DNA of 64,000 nucleotides from Ailurus styani (GCA_002007465.1 LNAC01000019.1:2850236-2914235), one strand, 5' to 3'. Shown: positions 1 to 12,310, counted from the first letter of the stretch. Notes: generated by a model from the letters alone, not told the origin. Program-made: numbers and translations.

Positions 1-600
1 ATTTGGAAAATAGCATGTTAAGTAGTTCATGAAAAATATGTTTTAATAATTTGGAGATTATGCTAATGTAAAATGTTTTCCTAATAATTTTGCTACTGTT
101 ATCTTTGTATTTAAAGTCATGACCTTACTAAAACAGTAAAGCAGATAACCTTACAGTAATAATTTAATATAAATTTTGTAGGAAACAGTGTGTGCAGACT
201 AGAATCTTAGTAAATTGAATGTTCTTTTTTTTAATTTTCTCATTAATGGGGAGTTGGACTCTCTTTAAACATTTTTCCTATTTAATTCTCCTAAAGGTTC
301 TTTTCCTTTACAATGTTACAGCTTAGGAAAATAGCATGTATTTTTTTTCTTCTTTTTAAATGATGAAGACATTATGGTATTTGTCATATAGATTATAGTA
401 TTTGTCATTTAAAGGACAAATGCATTATAGGAAAATCAGAATACTCAAGAAAAAATAAAAATCTGTTTTTTTTAAACAGGAATCTGTAGGCAAAAATTTA
501 GTCATAGAATGGCATAGAAAGGAAGAGATGTTTTATGTCAAGAAAGAATGTTCGTGGCCTAAATTAATATAAAAACTGATTTTCTAGCTATAAAATTTAT

Positions 601-642
601 TGTTTGGGTTTTTTGTTTGTTTGTTTTGTTTTGTTTTTTTGG
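601..642 (+). repeat. T-rich/(TTTG)n low-complexity tract
   Basis: The tract is runs of T with repeated 'tttg' units. On the opposite strand it resembles an A-rich retroposon tail, but no element body is evident beside it. Confidence 0.7.
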
Positions 643-944
643 AATGTGAAAGCTGGTTTTGGACCCCCTTGAGAGGTAGAATGCCACTTTGACCAGAACT
701 TCATTATGATGTTGATTATTGATTCTAAAAAGAAAGTGCTGTTAGGGTGGCTCTTTACAAAACTGCCGGAATTTTTGTTTCCAGTCATTTACATGTTAAG
801 AAATAGTGCAAAAGTTTCTGATATTTGTTTTATGAGGAAATGAAAGGAAGAATAATTATTTTGACTTGGTCCATTCTAAAGGGGATGAACTTCCAGACTC
901 CAAAAATTGACTACCCTCATCCACTATACTGAATAGTGTGACAT

Positions 945-1172
945 ATGGAACATAATGTATGTATACTCCTTAAAGTTCAAGGCCTAGCATCTGAAAATGT
1001 TCTCTGGAGCAATAAAGCAACCTGCATAGTTCATCACAAGACTAATTGTGTGACAGACCTAGAGGCAATGGCACAGCTGTTAGCACACGTTGATCTAGAG
1101 ACTGCAAAGGAAGAGGCATCACACCTGCAAGAACCCAGAGATGATTATAGGATTAGATGTGTTAAACAATAG
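945..1172 (+). other. Open frame of unknown origin, possibly a decayed coding fragment
   Basis: A 75-codon ATG-to-stop frame with fairly protein-like composition (for example DLEAMAQLLAHVDLETAKEE) lies deep in intron. I do not recognise the protein. There is no evident promoter, poly-A tail or target-site duplication to prove a processed pseudogene. It could be a chance frame, an old retrocopy or the internal part of an old transposon. Flanking sequence on both sides is AT-rich intron without clear repeats. Confidence 0.15.
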
Positions 1173-1403
1173 TGTGGGGACCATACTAACTCATTATATA
1201 TAGAACCGAATTCTATTTCCATCTGTGACACGGAAGGGGTAACTTCAGAAGTAAAGATGTAATTCAGCATCTTAAAACTTACCCATAACCGTCTCAAACA
1301 TATTTGTAGGATAGACAATTACTTGATCTTCAGTTAACACCTAGCTTGACGATAGAAATTCTTTAGTATAAGTAGTAAATAAAAATAACATATACTAGAC
1401 TTT

Positions 1404-1629
1404 AAAAATAGCATTAACTCAGGGCGCCCGGGTGGTTCAGTGGATTAAAGCCTCTGCCTTCGCCTCGGGTCATGATCTCAGGGTCCTGGGATCGAGCCCC
1501 GCATCGGGCTCCCTGTTTGGCTGGGAGCCTGCTTCCTCCTCTCTCTCTGCCTGCCACTCTGCCTACTTGTAAACTTGCTCTCTCTGTCAAGTAAATAAAT
1601 AAAATCTTTAAAAAAAATAGCATTAACTC
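1404..1629 (+). mobile_element. CAN-SINE with 17-bp target-site duplication
   Basis: The SINE body is at about 1421-1612. It has the tRNA-derived head 'ggcgcccgggtggttcagt', the 'gggtcctgggatcgagcc' core, a CT-rich middle and an 'aataaataaaatctttaaa' tail. An identical duplication, aaaaatagcattaactc, sits at 1404-1420 and 1613-1629. This shows retroposition through target-primed reverse transcription by L1 machinery. The intact duplication suggests a fairly young insertion. Confidence 0.96.
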
Positions 1630-2910
1630 TATACTCCTAATACACTTTTCCATACACTGAGGAAAAGATTTTACCTAGCAATTTCAACTTTCTCCCAATA
1701 AAACATTTAAAAGCTTAGTTAACTAGTAAAATAGTCTTGTTTAAGATTAAGTCTCACTTTTCTGGTGAATGTCTTCTGTTAGCCCCCTGTTTTTTTCTTA
1801 AATGATAATGATGATGGCCAGGGACAGAGAAAGAGAAGGAAGATAACAGAGAAACTAATCAATCCACAAAATGACATTCAATTCATGAATAATCAAGGGT
1901 TGATTATTTAGATATATATAACAGCTTTTGTTTGTGAGCATTTCAAGGGAGAAGGTTAATACTCTCTTACATAAAATCATGACTAAGAAGCAAAAAGTTA
2001 AAAACTCAAATAGTGTTGAGGTCGGCAAGGATGTGAGGACCGAGAACTGTGGTTAGAAGTGGAAGCTGGTTTCAAGAGTGCCAGGGTGGGTGAGGAATCG
2101 AGAGCTGAATTCAGGCCAGCCCCTCTCCTCAGAGAATCTCCAGCAACACATGGAGGGCCTACAAGAGGAAAGGGAATAAGAGTGGGGAGGGAGGATGAAG
2201 GAGAAAACTTTATTAAAAACAACTGAGAGCAAAAAAATAAAAATAATAAATTAAAAAAAAATCAATTGACGGGCCATGCACTGATGAATAAAAGTGTGTC
2301 CTGCTGTGAAAAGTGTGGGTAACTGGATTCTATGTGCTGGAGTTTCAAAATAAATAAATAACATTAAATAACTTAGGCACAGAATACCTTTGATTACAGC
2401 CTGAATGTGCCTTATGGTTCTTGCTCAATACACATTTTCAAATTTTTTTTTTGCAAACTCACAAAGCATTCTTTGAGTTTCTGTAAAAGCGGGGGCCATG
2501 ATAGGTAAACATTACTGTGTCATGAGACTAATAATCCTGATGTTTTTTGATTTGGGTTTCCCCAGTAGCAGACTCTGAGACATGGATTTGAGTACAGGTG
2601 TTTTATTTGGGAGAGGTTCTGCCAGCAGGAGAGTCAGGCAACAGAAAGAACCCATGGAAGGTGTATTGCCACTATAGAGAAAGGGAGCTCAGTTTTGCTA
2701 GAACCCTCTGGGAAACAGTGTAGAAACAGATCAGTTATCCCAGTGGAGGGACAAAGGGGTTGGAGCATTTATTCTTCATTTCTCATCCATCACTGGTTGA
2801 GAGAGCAGCTTCCAGGGACACCGTCAGTTCCAGTTGTCCATAGCCCAGCCACTGAACAGAAAGTTCCAGGGGCTGGCATCAGCAGACTTTGGCTGCAGAG
2901 ATTATGCGAG
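1630..2910. other. Intron stretch, mostly unassigned; possible old repeat at the right
   Basis: 1630-2555 shows no recognisable element beyond an A-rich patch near 2230-2270. 2560-2910 ('cagcagactctgagacatggatttgagtacagg' onward) reads like an ancient interspersed repeat, but I cannot name its family. No exon signals were seen. Confidence 0.4.
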
Positions 2911-2914
2911 GGGT

Positions 2915-3080
2915 GCTAACATTGCTAACTACACCTGCGCAAATCACTTGACTTCTAAGCTTCCTTTTCCACACCTGTAAAATAAGCAGGATAAAGTTGC
3001 CGTTGGAATTAAATGAGATAAAATAGTAATGTGCTTGGCACTTAGTAAGCATTCAATAAATGGCAGCTTTGAAGAAGGCT
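2915..3080 (+). repeat. MIR SINE (ancient)
   Basis: The order of motifs matches MIR: 'caaatcacttgacttctaagcttcc', 'cacctgtaaaataagcagg', 'aattaaatgagataa', then 'gtgcttggcacttagtaagcattcaataaatg'. MIR is a tRNA-derived SINE shared by all mammals. This copy is strongly diverged. Confidence 0.85.
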
Positions 3081-3099
3081 CAGACTTTTTGCATGACTC

Positions 3100-3630
3100 A
3101 GGGATTACTCATTTCAGAATTTATCTGCAGGAAATTATTTTTAATATGTACAAATATTTAGCTATAATATTGTTTGCATAATTATTAATAGATACAAAGA
3201 TTTGGCTTCAACCTGTATATACAATGGTATAAGCACTGTTTGTAATGGTGAACAATCTAGAAACAAGGTAAATGTACAATAGCAAATGACTAAACATTGT
3301 TGAGTGTCCTGTGATGCAAAATAATGCAGCAAAACAAAAATGACACAATAAGTATTTTTATAATAACAAAAGTGTTATCAAAATATTAAGCAAAAAATCA
3401 GAGGACAAAACAATGTACATTATGATTGTACATACATACTTATGTTTGCATATATACATACATATAAAACAAATGTATATATGAAGATACGAAAAACACC
3501 AAATTGTTTTCAGTGGTTATCTGTGGTAGCTAGACTAATGGATGACTTTAATTTTCTATTTTTGGGAGAGTGATCATCTGTATTCCCCAAATTTTCTACA
3601 ATTAACATATACTGATTTTGTAATAAGAAA
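3100..3630 (+). repeat. Old L1 3' end (L1ME-like)
   Basis: The sequence contains 'gtttgtaatggtgaacaatctagaaacaaggtaaatg', 'gtggttatctgtggtagc' and 'ccccaaattttctacaattaacatatac', a diagnostic run for the 3' region of old mammalian L1 elements. It is non-coding and highly diverged. Confidence 0.7.
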
Positions 3631-4239
3631 AAAATGACTCCTATTTATTTCCATTCCTTTAAAAATTTAAAGCCCTTAATGAATGTTTTCAGTAGGTTGT
3701 ATATAGACTGTTCATAGTAAAAAACCTTCAGCATAGGATTGATCATAGCAGTTAGTCATTTCAGTAGCTCATCTCAACCTAAAACACTGAAGAAAGTTAT
3801 TAAAAGTTTAACAAATAGTAAATGGCATTTAAAGATGACCTGATAAGATGAAAAAATAATATGAATTATAAAGAAAAAAGAAAAAATAGGGAGAAAAGTA
3901 CATCCCTAGAGTTTTTGGTATCCTGAGTAAATCTGGCCAAAGTCCACATGAGCAAGAAATGGTAATAAATATGTTTATGAAGTTTTTAAACTTCAGTTTG
4001 GTGCACATTGTTGAAAAATAGGTCTGGGCAATCTTTTATGCTCAAGTGGATTTTTACCATGTTGCAAGACTGCATCATCCATAGGGGAAATGGGCACCCA
4101 ACACATACTTGTGCCATATTTGTAATATGAACCAAGAGCTGGAGAAGCAACAGGGAAGCTTCATCTCATTTGGAGGTTTGAGGTGATGATATTTGAATTG
4201 AACTTTTCGAAATAAATGGTAGCTTTCCTCTCAGTGGAG

Positions 4240-4440
4240 AGAAATCAGCATGAGTAAAGGCCCAAGAGGGCAGAAAATGCATTCTGGTCACGTTAGAGTA
4301 TCAGTGTCAGGCGACTGGGACTGTTGGTTGGGGTGGCTGGAAAGACAGGGTGGTGGGATGAGATCCTCAAAGGCCTAAGTAGGGCAGGAACTTGTTTTAG
4401 AAGACAGCCTGGGAATTATGTGTAGGACAAATTGAAAAGA
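4240..4440 (-). repeat. L2 LINE fragment
   Basis: 'catgagtaaaggcccaagagg' followed by 'gctggaaagacagggtgg' and 'tcctcaaaggcctaagtagggc' match, in reverse orientation, the 3' part of L2. Two other copies of the same segment, near 8150-8300 and 61200-61320, support the call. Confidence 0.6.
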
Positions 4441-4908
4441 GAAAGTAGAGGAAAGAAGACCAATTTAAGGACTTTTCTGAAATGTTTCAGGTGAGGATTC
4501 CTGAACTCAGGTGGTGGTGGCATAGCTCATAATGGACACATCAGAGATATTACAATTTTACAATGTTTTCTGGCTGGGTAGCTGAAAGTACAGAGACAGG
4601 ATGGAGACAAAGATGAATTTGAAATTTTTGTTCAAGTAATCCAAAGTAGGATGGTAGTGTTAAATGAGATAAAATCACAGAGGGAGAAGCAGCTAAGCAG
4701 AAGAATTTTTAATCACAACTTGGAGGACATCTATGGTCTTCATCTTCCCAGAACATTGTGCCATTCCCAGTTTCAATGTCCTGATGGGTCTGGTCTTGTC
4801 TCTAACCTTGGGGTAACAGCTCTCACCACCACCACTACTTCTTGTCCCTATGAAGCAAATCTCTAGGAGAGGGTCTCTGAATAAGCTCACCCATTCAGAT
4901 TGGTTACT

Positions 4909-5119
4909 AATAATTTTTTAAAAATATTTTATTTATTTATTTGACAGAGAGAGAGATCACAAGTAGGCAGAGAGGCAGGCAGAGGGAGAGGGGGAAGCAG
5001 GCTCCCTGCCGAGCAGAGAGCCCAATGCGGGGCTCAATCCCAGGACCCTGAGATCATGACCTGAGCCGAAGGCAGAGGCTTAACCCACTGAGCCACTCAG
5101 GTGCCCAATAATTTTTTTT
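4909..5119 (-). mobile_element. CAN-SINE, antisense
   Basis: The body at about 4920-5106 reads in reverse: a T-rich tail complement ('attttatttatttatttgac'), GA-rich middle, 'caggaccctgagatcatgacc' core and 'ccactcaggtgccc' head complement. The flanks repeat aataatttttt at 4909-4919 and 5107-5117. It is inserted opposite to TTC29. Confidence 0.95.
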
Positions 5120-5369
5120 AAATGTGAACCATCCTTCTTTGGTGAGGAGTTAGCCTGGATGCTTCCAGAGCCATGGAGGATGGTGAGAATGGCTGAGAGA
5201 ACAAAGCTCACACACAGAGAGAAACCAAGATGAGAAATGGAGAGTTCAATTCCTGGTGGCATTTGAGTCCCTAGTTTCCCATTTTGCCTAAATTAGATCG
5301 GGGTGGTCTCTTTCCCATGAAATAAAATGAGCCCTAACTGATGAAATAGCGTCATCACGAACACCAGTA

Positions 5370-5620
5370 ACACCCAGTGTGCCTTCGTACGCTATAGGTC
5401 TACAACTCTACCCAACCTTATTATTTACATGCTTTATCTCATTTAATGCTCACACGGATCCTAAGAAGCAGATATTATTAGTATTTTCTATTTACTTTTA
5501 TTCCCATTTCAAAGACAAAGAAGGCTGAGACTTAGATTAAATGACTTGTTCAGGGTCACAAAGCTAACAAATGCAGAGCCAAAACTGGAGCCACACCCCT
5601 AATCACTAAAGCTGTCACAA
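5370..5620 (-). repeat. MIR SINE, antisense (ancient)
   Basis: 'tttacatgctttatctcatttaatgctcac', 'cccatttcaaagacaaagaagg' and 'ttcagggtcacaaagctaac' are the reverse-complement MIR landmarks in the correct order. Confidence 0.85.
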
Positions 5621-5633
5621 CTGATGGAATTGT

Positions 5634-5866
5634 CAGCAAGATATTTTTATTTATTTTTATAAATATTTTATTTATTTATTTGAGAAAGAGAGCCCGAGCG
5701 GGGGAAGGGGCAGAGGGACAGAGAGAGAATCTCAAGCAGACTCCATGCTCAGCACAGAGCCCACACAGGCTCCATCTCACCATCCTGAGATCATGACCTG
5801 AGCCGAAATCAAGGGTCAAATGATTAACTGATTGAGCCACCCAGGTGCCCCAGTAAGATGTTTTTA
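5634..5866 (-). mobile_element. CAN-SINE, antisense
   Basis: The body is at about 5650-5850 with the 'attttatttatttatttgag' tail complement and 'attgagccacccaggtgccc' head complement. The duplication is imperfect (cagcaagatattttta at 5634-5649, cagtaagatgttttta at 5851-5866). This and the 'aaatcaagggtca' wording suggest an older subtype than the copies at 24 kb. Confidence 0.95.
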
Positions 5867-6599
5867 AACTCATTTGTTAAGCTTCATCACAGATCACATG
5901 TATACATTTTAAATAATATTCTTATCTGTTCCACTTCATGAACTACTGGTTGGCACAAATAACATTTTGTTATTCTTGTCCAGTAGAAATTATTATCGAA
6001 TAACACTGGAAGTTTAAAAAAAGAATTACTGCTGTCAAGCCAGGTCAGAATAGGCAGAGAGTTCGGGGACACAGGAAGTAGAAGTAGCAAGTGGCATCAC
6101 GCTAGAAATGACCAACTGCTTCTCCAGAGAAAGAGATGTCAGGAATCCTCACCTCAAATTTCCTTCTCCTGTCTCTCTCTTACCCTCCATTGGCATAGAT
6201 AATGGAGTAGCATGGATTCTTCACTGGTCATGACTTAACCACATAGTTGAATTTGCATGTTTCCCCTAGATGTTTTGCTGACAATGAAATATCTAGCAGT
6301 GCTACAGTTAATGCATCTGTAAGAAGAAAAAGCAATACAATTCTTTTTCAAAAGCAGTGTGTTCAACATATTTTTCCTACAACCCTGTATCTCTTTTTGC
6401 TACTGATGCAAATTTGCTATCTACCAGCAACTCAGTAAATGCAAGGGAAAGAGCACAAACAATCCTGTTCGTTAGGTTTTCAGCTGAAACATCTGTAGGG
6501 CAGAACATTTATAAATCCTGGATAAAATGAAATAGGGGGAGAGAGACAGGGTCCTTCTGGTAGATTTCCATACTCTCTGTTACCATCTTAACCATTATC

Positions 6600-6800
6600 A
6601 CACGGCCCCTAGAATCATATCACCTAACTCCAAAGCCTGGTCCTGCCACTACTAATCCTGTGACATTGGGTGAGTTACTTAACCTCTTTTGTGCCTCAGT
6701 TTCTTCACCTGTAACATGAGGATTACACTAGTATCTAACTCATAGAGTGGTTGGAAGGATTAAATGGGTTAACATTCAAAAAGCACTTAGACCTATGTCT
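6600..6800 (+). repeat. MIR SINE
   Basis: A well-preserved MIR order is seen: 'tcctgccactactaatcctgtgacattgggtgagttacttaacctc', 'gtgcctcagtttcttcacctgtaa', 'aaggattaaatggg', 'aaagcactta'. Confidence 0.92.
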
Positions 6801-7339
6801 GCCTGTTCTCCCTCAATAAATGCTGGTGAATATTATAGAATAGTAGAAGTAAGATTTGCTGTGTCCATGCAAGGATTATGCTACCCCCTGCTGCCCTTGC
6901 TGACTTACCAGATCAGAGACAAATCTCTTAGCATCCTGCCTTGTAAACTGAAGATGAAATTTATTAATCTAGCCTGTTGATGAAAATTCCAGTGGAATAG
7001 TAAAGAGATAATGGTTTATTGGTCCTTATTATTGTACTGCAAATAATTTAACTATATATTTTTCCTAAATTTAATTAAACATATTCATTTTCCCTATGAG
7101 CTTATATTAGCTTACAGCAGAGTGACTGTTTATTATGTTCATTTTATATGTTTATAATATCACAGATATTACCAAAATAAACATTTTCCTTTTAAAATAT
7201 TATGTAAATAATCATTAATATTTGTTATAAGTTTGCAAAACCCAAATTACTTTTTAATTGTTTATTATAATAGATTATATGGAAATAGAGAAGTACTATC
7301 CAGGAAATCATTAGAATCTTCAGAACAGGTTTTGAAAGT

Positions 7340-7440
7340 GCATGAAAGACCAGCAAATTAGGAGTCAGACATTCTGGGTTCTGGCTGTGGTTTTGTCACA
7401 AGCTCTTTGGTCTTGGATAAGTTGTTAAATCTCATTCATT
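7340..7440 (+). repeat. MIR SINE fragment
   Basis: 'aggagtcagacattctgggttctggctgtgg' followed by 'ctctttggtcttggataagttg' matches the central MIR region. The 3' part is missing. Confidence 0.7.
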
Positions 7441-7589
7441 ATACTTCACAACATTGTTACAAGATGCCATTGTTATAATCCTGATTGACAATAAGACAGG
7501 TGATACCAAAAGGAGCCAGAATGTGGGGCCCTGCCTGCCTGGTGACATTGTCAGGTAGCATCTTGGCACTGAGGTGGGAGAAAGGGCCA

Positions 7590-7775
7590 GGTAAGAGTGC
7601 TGTCTTTGAAATCAGATGGCTTGGGTTCAAGTCCTTTCTTGATCACTTACCACTGATAACCTTGGCCTCTTGACTTTATTTCTATGTGCCTCAGGGTTCT
7701 CACCTTTAAAAAGAGATAAGAATAATAATAATGCCTACTCATGAGCGTTGGGAAGATTAAGTTAGTTAATATGTG
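7590..7775 (+). repeat. MIR SINE
   Basis: 'gaaatcagatggcttgggttcaagtcc', 'gatcacttaccactgataaccttgg', 'gtgcctcagggttctcacc' and 'aataataataatgcctactcatgagcgttgggaagattaa' are MIR landmarks in order. Confidence 0.9.
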
Positions 7776-7794
7776 TAGTCTTAAGAACAATCTG

Positions 7795-8350
7795 TGATAT
7801 ATTTATCCAGCAAATAGTTTTGGAGCACCTATTGTCAGGCTCTGTTTTAGACACTTGGAATATAACAATAGCAGAACAAAGATCTTTGTCCTCATGGAGT
7901 GTCCATTCCATTGGAGAAAGACAATGAAGATGAAATGTAATAAACAAGTAAGTTAGATAGTGTGTCAGACACTAATAAGCACTATAGAGAAAAGAACACA
8001 TAGAAAGGAATGATTCAGGAGTGCCTCAACAAGTGGTGGGTAGAGGACATTTTCAACAGGTGATCAGAGGAGGCCTCGTTAAGAAGTCGGCATTTGAGGA
8101 AAGACTGCAGGCAGATGAGAGAGGTGATGGAAGTACACTCCAAGCAGAAGTAAGAGGTCAAGGCCAAAGCTCTAAGGCACCAAGCCTAAACCTGGAGGCT
8201 TGGTCGGTGAGGCTGGGGAGAAGCAAAAGGGGAGCAAAGGAATAGGAACCAAAGTCAGAGAGATTAGGGATCGTGGAAGGCCTTATAAAACAAGGTGGCT
8301 TTTTCCTGCATCAAAAGGGGGTCATTGAAGGCAGAGGAATGACATAATAA
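7795..8350 (-). repeat. L2 LINE 3' segment, antisense
   Basis: The run starts with 'tttggagcacctattgtcaggctctgttttagacacttggaata' and 'gtcctcatggagtgtccattcc'. It continues through 'gaggaggcctcgttaagaag' and ends in 'aaggccttataaaacaaggtgg', the reverse complement of the 3' part of L2. The open frame at 8021-8245 lies inside this repeat and is not a gene. Confidence 0.75.
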
Positions 8351-8599
8351 ATACTCAGTATTAATGATTTTAGCTATGATAATTAGCCCATGTGATGAAA
8401 AAAATAGCAGCTGGTAATAGACAAAAGCTGTAACCAGGCAAGCATGAGGTTAACATCTAGAATGTCAGACATTGGGCTGCAGTGGGTACCCCCGTAGGTC
8501 AGTGAAGAGCAGCTTCTGGGAATGGTGCCAAGAGGTTGTAAGCTGTAAGTGAAGGTCTAGGTCAGCCACAGTCATGGTCAGGGTTTTCCAGCAGCAGGT

Positions 8600-8850
8600 A
8601 TAATCACAGTGCTTAAGAACAAAATAAGAAGGATCTAAAGTTCAATAAACCCGGTTCAGATCTTTTCTTCTTCTCCAACCCTAGGACTGTGTGTACTAGA
8701 GCAAGTTACACAACCTCTCTGCACTTAAGTTTATCTCATTTATGTAATGGGAATATTAATATTTATCTCAAAGGGCTCTGTGCACATTAAATGTACCTGA
8801 ATATAAAACACTCCACATATGTAGTTTTTGCTCTATAAATGGTAGTGCCT
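8600..8850 (+). repeat. MIR SINE
   Basis: 'agagcaagttacacaacctctctgcacttaagtttatctcatttatgtaatgggaatattaat' and 'cacattaaatgtacctg' follow MIR order, well diverged. Confidence 0.8.
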
Positions 8851-10308
8851 ACCCTTCGCAAGTGACAGTCACCAAGGCACAGGGACTGAGACTTAGGATT
8901 GGCACTCCTGATGAGAGCATATTGAGGCAACAAGGTAGGTCTCCAAGCTCGCAGTAAGTAGGGACCCAACCAGGTCCCCAGACAGATTTAGGCAAGAAGA
9001 ACAAGATGGGGATGCAGCTCCAGGGGCTGGGACACATATTGGGAGTTTGATGTCAAGGGATATGGGAAGAGCCCAGTCCCCTTAATAGAGTTTAAAGCAG
9101 AATATGGTCTGTGGCAGACTGATGTGATGCCAGGTTTCTGCCCCGGAAGATTAGGGACAGGAATGGCCCCAGCGACTGTGACAGGTCAAAGTTGCTAAAT
9201 GGGAGGACCCCAGTGTTGAGATGGCAGGGCTCAGGAAGCAGAGCAACGAGCAAGTTATTACGGAAATGATCTCCACAGTTGCTTCTGGGCTCTATTATTC
9301 TCCATTTCTAAGTATTGATAAATAATTTGAAAACGCCGAATATAATGGTAATTTTCTAGTTTATCATATAAAACCTAAAGCTTACTATAAGATTGCTAGC
9401 AGCAATTTGTTTTGCTATTTTATTTTCAGCTCATATGTTATTTCAGAGCTGATCAAAGGCATTGGTTGCAAAGTGTAAAATAAATCACGCTTCTAAATAA
9501 ACCACTAAAGAGTGTTAAATTGATTTAAGTGATTTTAGGAATATTAATATTTAAAACATCTTTGTCCCAAGCCTCTTTATGACTACCTATAGCAATAATA
9601 ACTACCACTTCATTCTACCATTCTTCATCTTACAATATTACATAGTAAACTGTGTAAAAACATTATTTTTTAGCACTGGAATAGAAGTATAGGATTTTGA
9701 CTATTTATTTATGTTTAAATATCTTGAATTTTATTCAGTCAATAAAAGTATACTCGATTAATGCGTTTACTATACTCTTTGCCTAGGTTGAGGTGAATAG
9801 AATGCAGTGTTTGTTTTTTATTATTAAAGAAACTTTGCCTTCCACTCCCATTCCTTTGCAGTAAATTTGATTTTAAGCAGCACATATTTCAGGATTAGTC
9901 CCAGGCTTGGGAAATTTTCTAGCTTCAGAATTTTGTATCTCTGGCTTATCTGAAAATATTGTTAAAACTGCATACACGATTTTCATAGATCTTTTTTTTA
10001 ATACATAGAGAAAAGAAGGTATCTGCAGTGTTAAATGGAATATCGATGAATGTCCCTCCATGGGAGGGGGGGTCTGGGCACCAAAGCATCCCATGCACGC
10101 GCTCTGGTGTTAGAGTCACCCAGGCTGCGCGGTTGACAGCCAGCTCTATGAGTGAAGACACACTGGTGATAAAAGCAACCAGACATCTGGATCACAGTGC
10201 ACACATTCAAAGGCATTTCTGAACTGTTCGCACATTTGTACTCACCCGGGTCCTCAGCCTTGCCCAGGGCTCGCTCATCATTTTCTTCTCTGCCTCTGCC
10301 TGTCTTCA

Positions 10309-10310
<2 letters not shown>
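8851..10310. other. Intron with no recognisable element
   Basis: I see no clear repeat, exon or RNA gene here. Several short open frames on both strands overlap one another and have no supporting features. Confidence 0.5.
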
Positions 10311-10344
<34 letters not shown>

Positions 10345-10345
10345 N
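10311..10345. repeat. Poly-T tract ending in a single N
   Basis: A run of 34 T is followed by one N at 10345 and then 'ttccaagtcacc'. A long homopolymer capped by one ambiguous base suggests an unresolved length or an assembly join. The T-run could be the complement of a retroposon tail. Confidence 0.85.
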
Positions 10346-12120
10346 TTCCAAGTCACCTCCATCTGCTTATGTGTCAGTGTGGCCCTCCTGCCACAGGGCT
10401 GGCTGAGGAATCCAGGAGCCCTCCCTGCCTCTGCTCAGCACTGCCGCATGCCTGTCACTGCTCAGCGCTCTGCGCCACACTGGCTTGTTTTGTCAATAAC
10501 CATTTATTTGTTGCTGGAATAGTAGCAGCCATTACATCTGACCTCCCTGTTTCATCAATTATGGATAGATTATTGGATGTGAACATCTGCAAAAGCTTGC
10601 TGTTGAACTCACCTCCTGGCTGGGATTAGATAAAGAACTAAACTGTTGTTTATTGTCAGGCCAAAACTCTACTGGGAAGGCAGGGAATTCCAAGAGTGGC
10701 AGAGCCCCATCAGAAGTACCAAAAATCGTTCGTATTGCCACTGTTTCCCCTAAGATCCCAGCCATTTATTATTTACACTTATTACTAGTTGTTATAACCT
10801 AGTTGATAAAAGCTCTTGGCAGGCATCGCATTTCCAGTCATGGTCGCATCTGTCAGAATGGAAATGACTCATAAATTGTTTTCTTGCCTCCTCCATCACA
10901 GCGAAAGGGTAATAGATGGAGCTTCCTCTGTGTGCGAACATTCAGAGGAAGACTTTCCTACCATGTTTTATTTTAAAGAAACGTGTTCACCCAGCTTGAT
11001 CTGAAAGTATTACATCGTGGATCTAAATTAGGGTTTACTGAGTTTACCAGAATAATGGCCTGTGGTGGAAAGGATATCAAATTGTGCGGAGAGAATATGC
11101 TGAAAATGTTTTTCAAGGCTTTCATGGATTTCTGAGAAGGGGGAACCGGAATGAAATTTTATTGAATCCTGCCTTAAATGAGGGAGAAATCTAGTAAGAG
11201 GGATTATGAATAGATGATGGCTCTACCTCCAGGGGGAAAGACAAATCTCCTAGCGGGAATTGGTTCATGCAGAAATATAGAAATTTTCAGAGTATTAGTG
11301 TTTATTAAAGCCTCCTAGGTAATATAGAACACTAATAGAGAACACACTTTGATCCTTTCCTGTGGAGCCAGAAACCATTATGTTCAAAGTGGTCAAATGG
11401 AAGAAGGTTCAGGCGGAGCTGGAGAACTTGGTTTATCACTGAGCTAGCGACTTTTCGCTGCCTGCCTACCTGTCTTAGCTTGTTACCTGTGAATATAGAA
11501 ACCATATTTGTCTGTCATCAGTCCAGATTAAAAGAAAGAGAAAAATTTTTTTATCCTCCCTCCACAAATAGGAAGAGTTATTTCCTCAAGAAACCATGAC
11601 TAATATAACAATTTCAGTCTTGGATCTGCTTGTCCTCACTGAGCATAATGGGCTTGTAATGGGGGAACTTAGTCATTTGGGAATATGATTAGATGAAACA
11701 AATACACATTTAGTAGGGGCGAAAAAGTCATTTAAGTTCTCCTTTAGGAATTTGGCCTGTTTGCTAATACTTGAATTCTTGGACTGGCTGTTAACTGAAA
11801 AATCTCCCATACTTTCCATTTACCATAGTTACAAATGTCATATTTTTTTCCTTTACTGAATGAGATATAATGCAAAATGTATATAATATGATGTAATAAG
11901 ATATAATTGACAATAAACTATGATGTATGTTATAGTCAACATATGTTAATGTTATACTTAATTTATGTAAGAGCTTATTTTTCTTTAAACCAATTATATA
12001 TTATAACATTATATTATTAATAATAATATTATTATTATTTTATAGGTATTCTATAATGCAACAGCTTGTTATATCCACCTCAGTATTTCTGCAGGTACTT
12101 CACTACCAGTCCCTTCCAAG
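10346..12120. other. Repeat-poor intron segment
   Basis: No transposon was recognised across about 1.8 kb, which is unusual for this window. 10480-11000 has moderate GC and no low complexity. It could hold conserved non-coding sequence, but nothing in it proves function. The far right (12000-12045) is an AT-rich 'taataataatattattatta' hairpin-prone patch. Confidence 0.4.
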
Positions 12121-12124
12121 GGCT

Positions 12125-12310
12125 TTACCGTATTCATTCAACAATATTCAGCATTAACATAAAACCAGGAGCTAGTGGTATAAGGAAAAGCAAAACAGAA
12201 ATGGTTCCTGTCCTCATGGCACTTATGATCTAATTGGAGAGAGACCATATTAATAAGTAGATACATATGATCTGTGGTGAGTGCTGGAATACCACAAGGA
12301 AGCGGTGTGT
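12125..12310 (-). repeat. L2 LINE 3' fragment, antisense
   Basis: 'tcattcaacaatattcagc', 'aacagaaatggttcctgtcctcatggcacttatgatctaattgg' and 'gtgagtgctggaata' are the reverse-complement L2 3' landmarks. Confidence 0.7.

Noticed and set aside
1421..1500. tRNA-like sequence at SINE heads, considered as tRNA genes
   Set aside because: The head is the tRNA-derived part of CAN-SINE and does not fold as a complete tRNA followed by a terminator. The SINE body follows directly.
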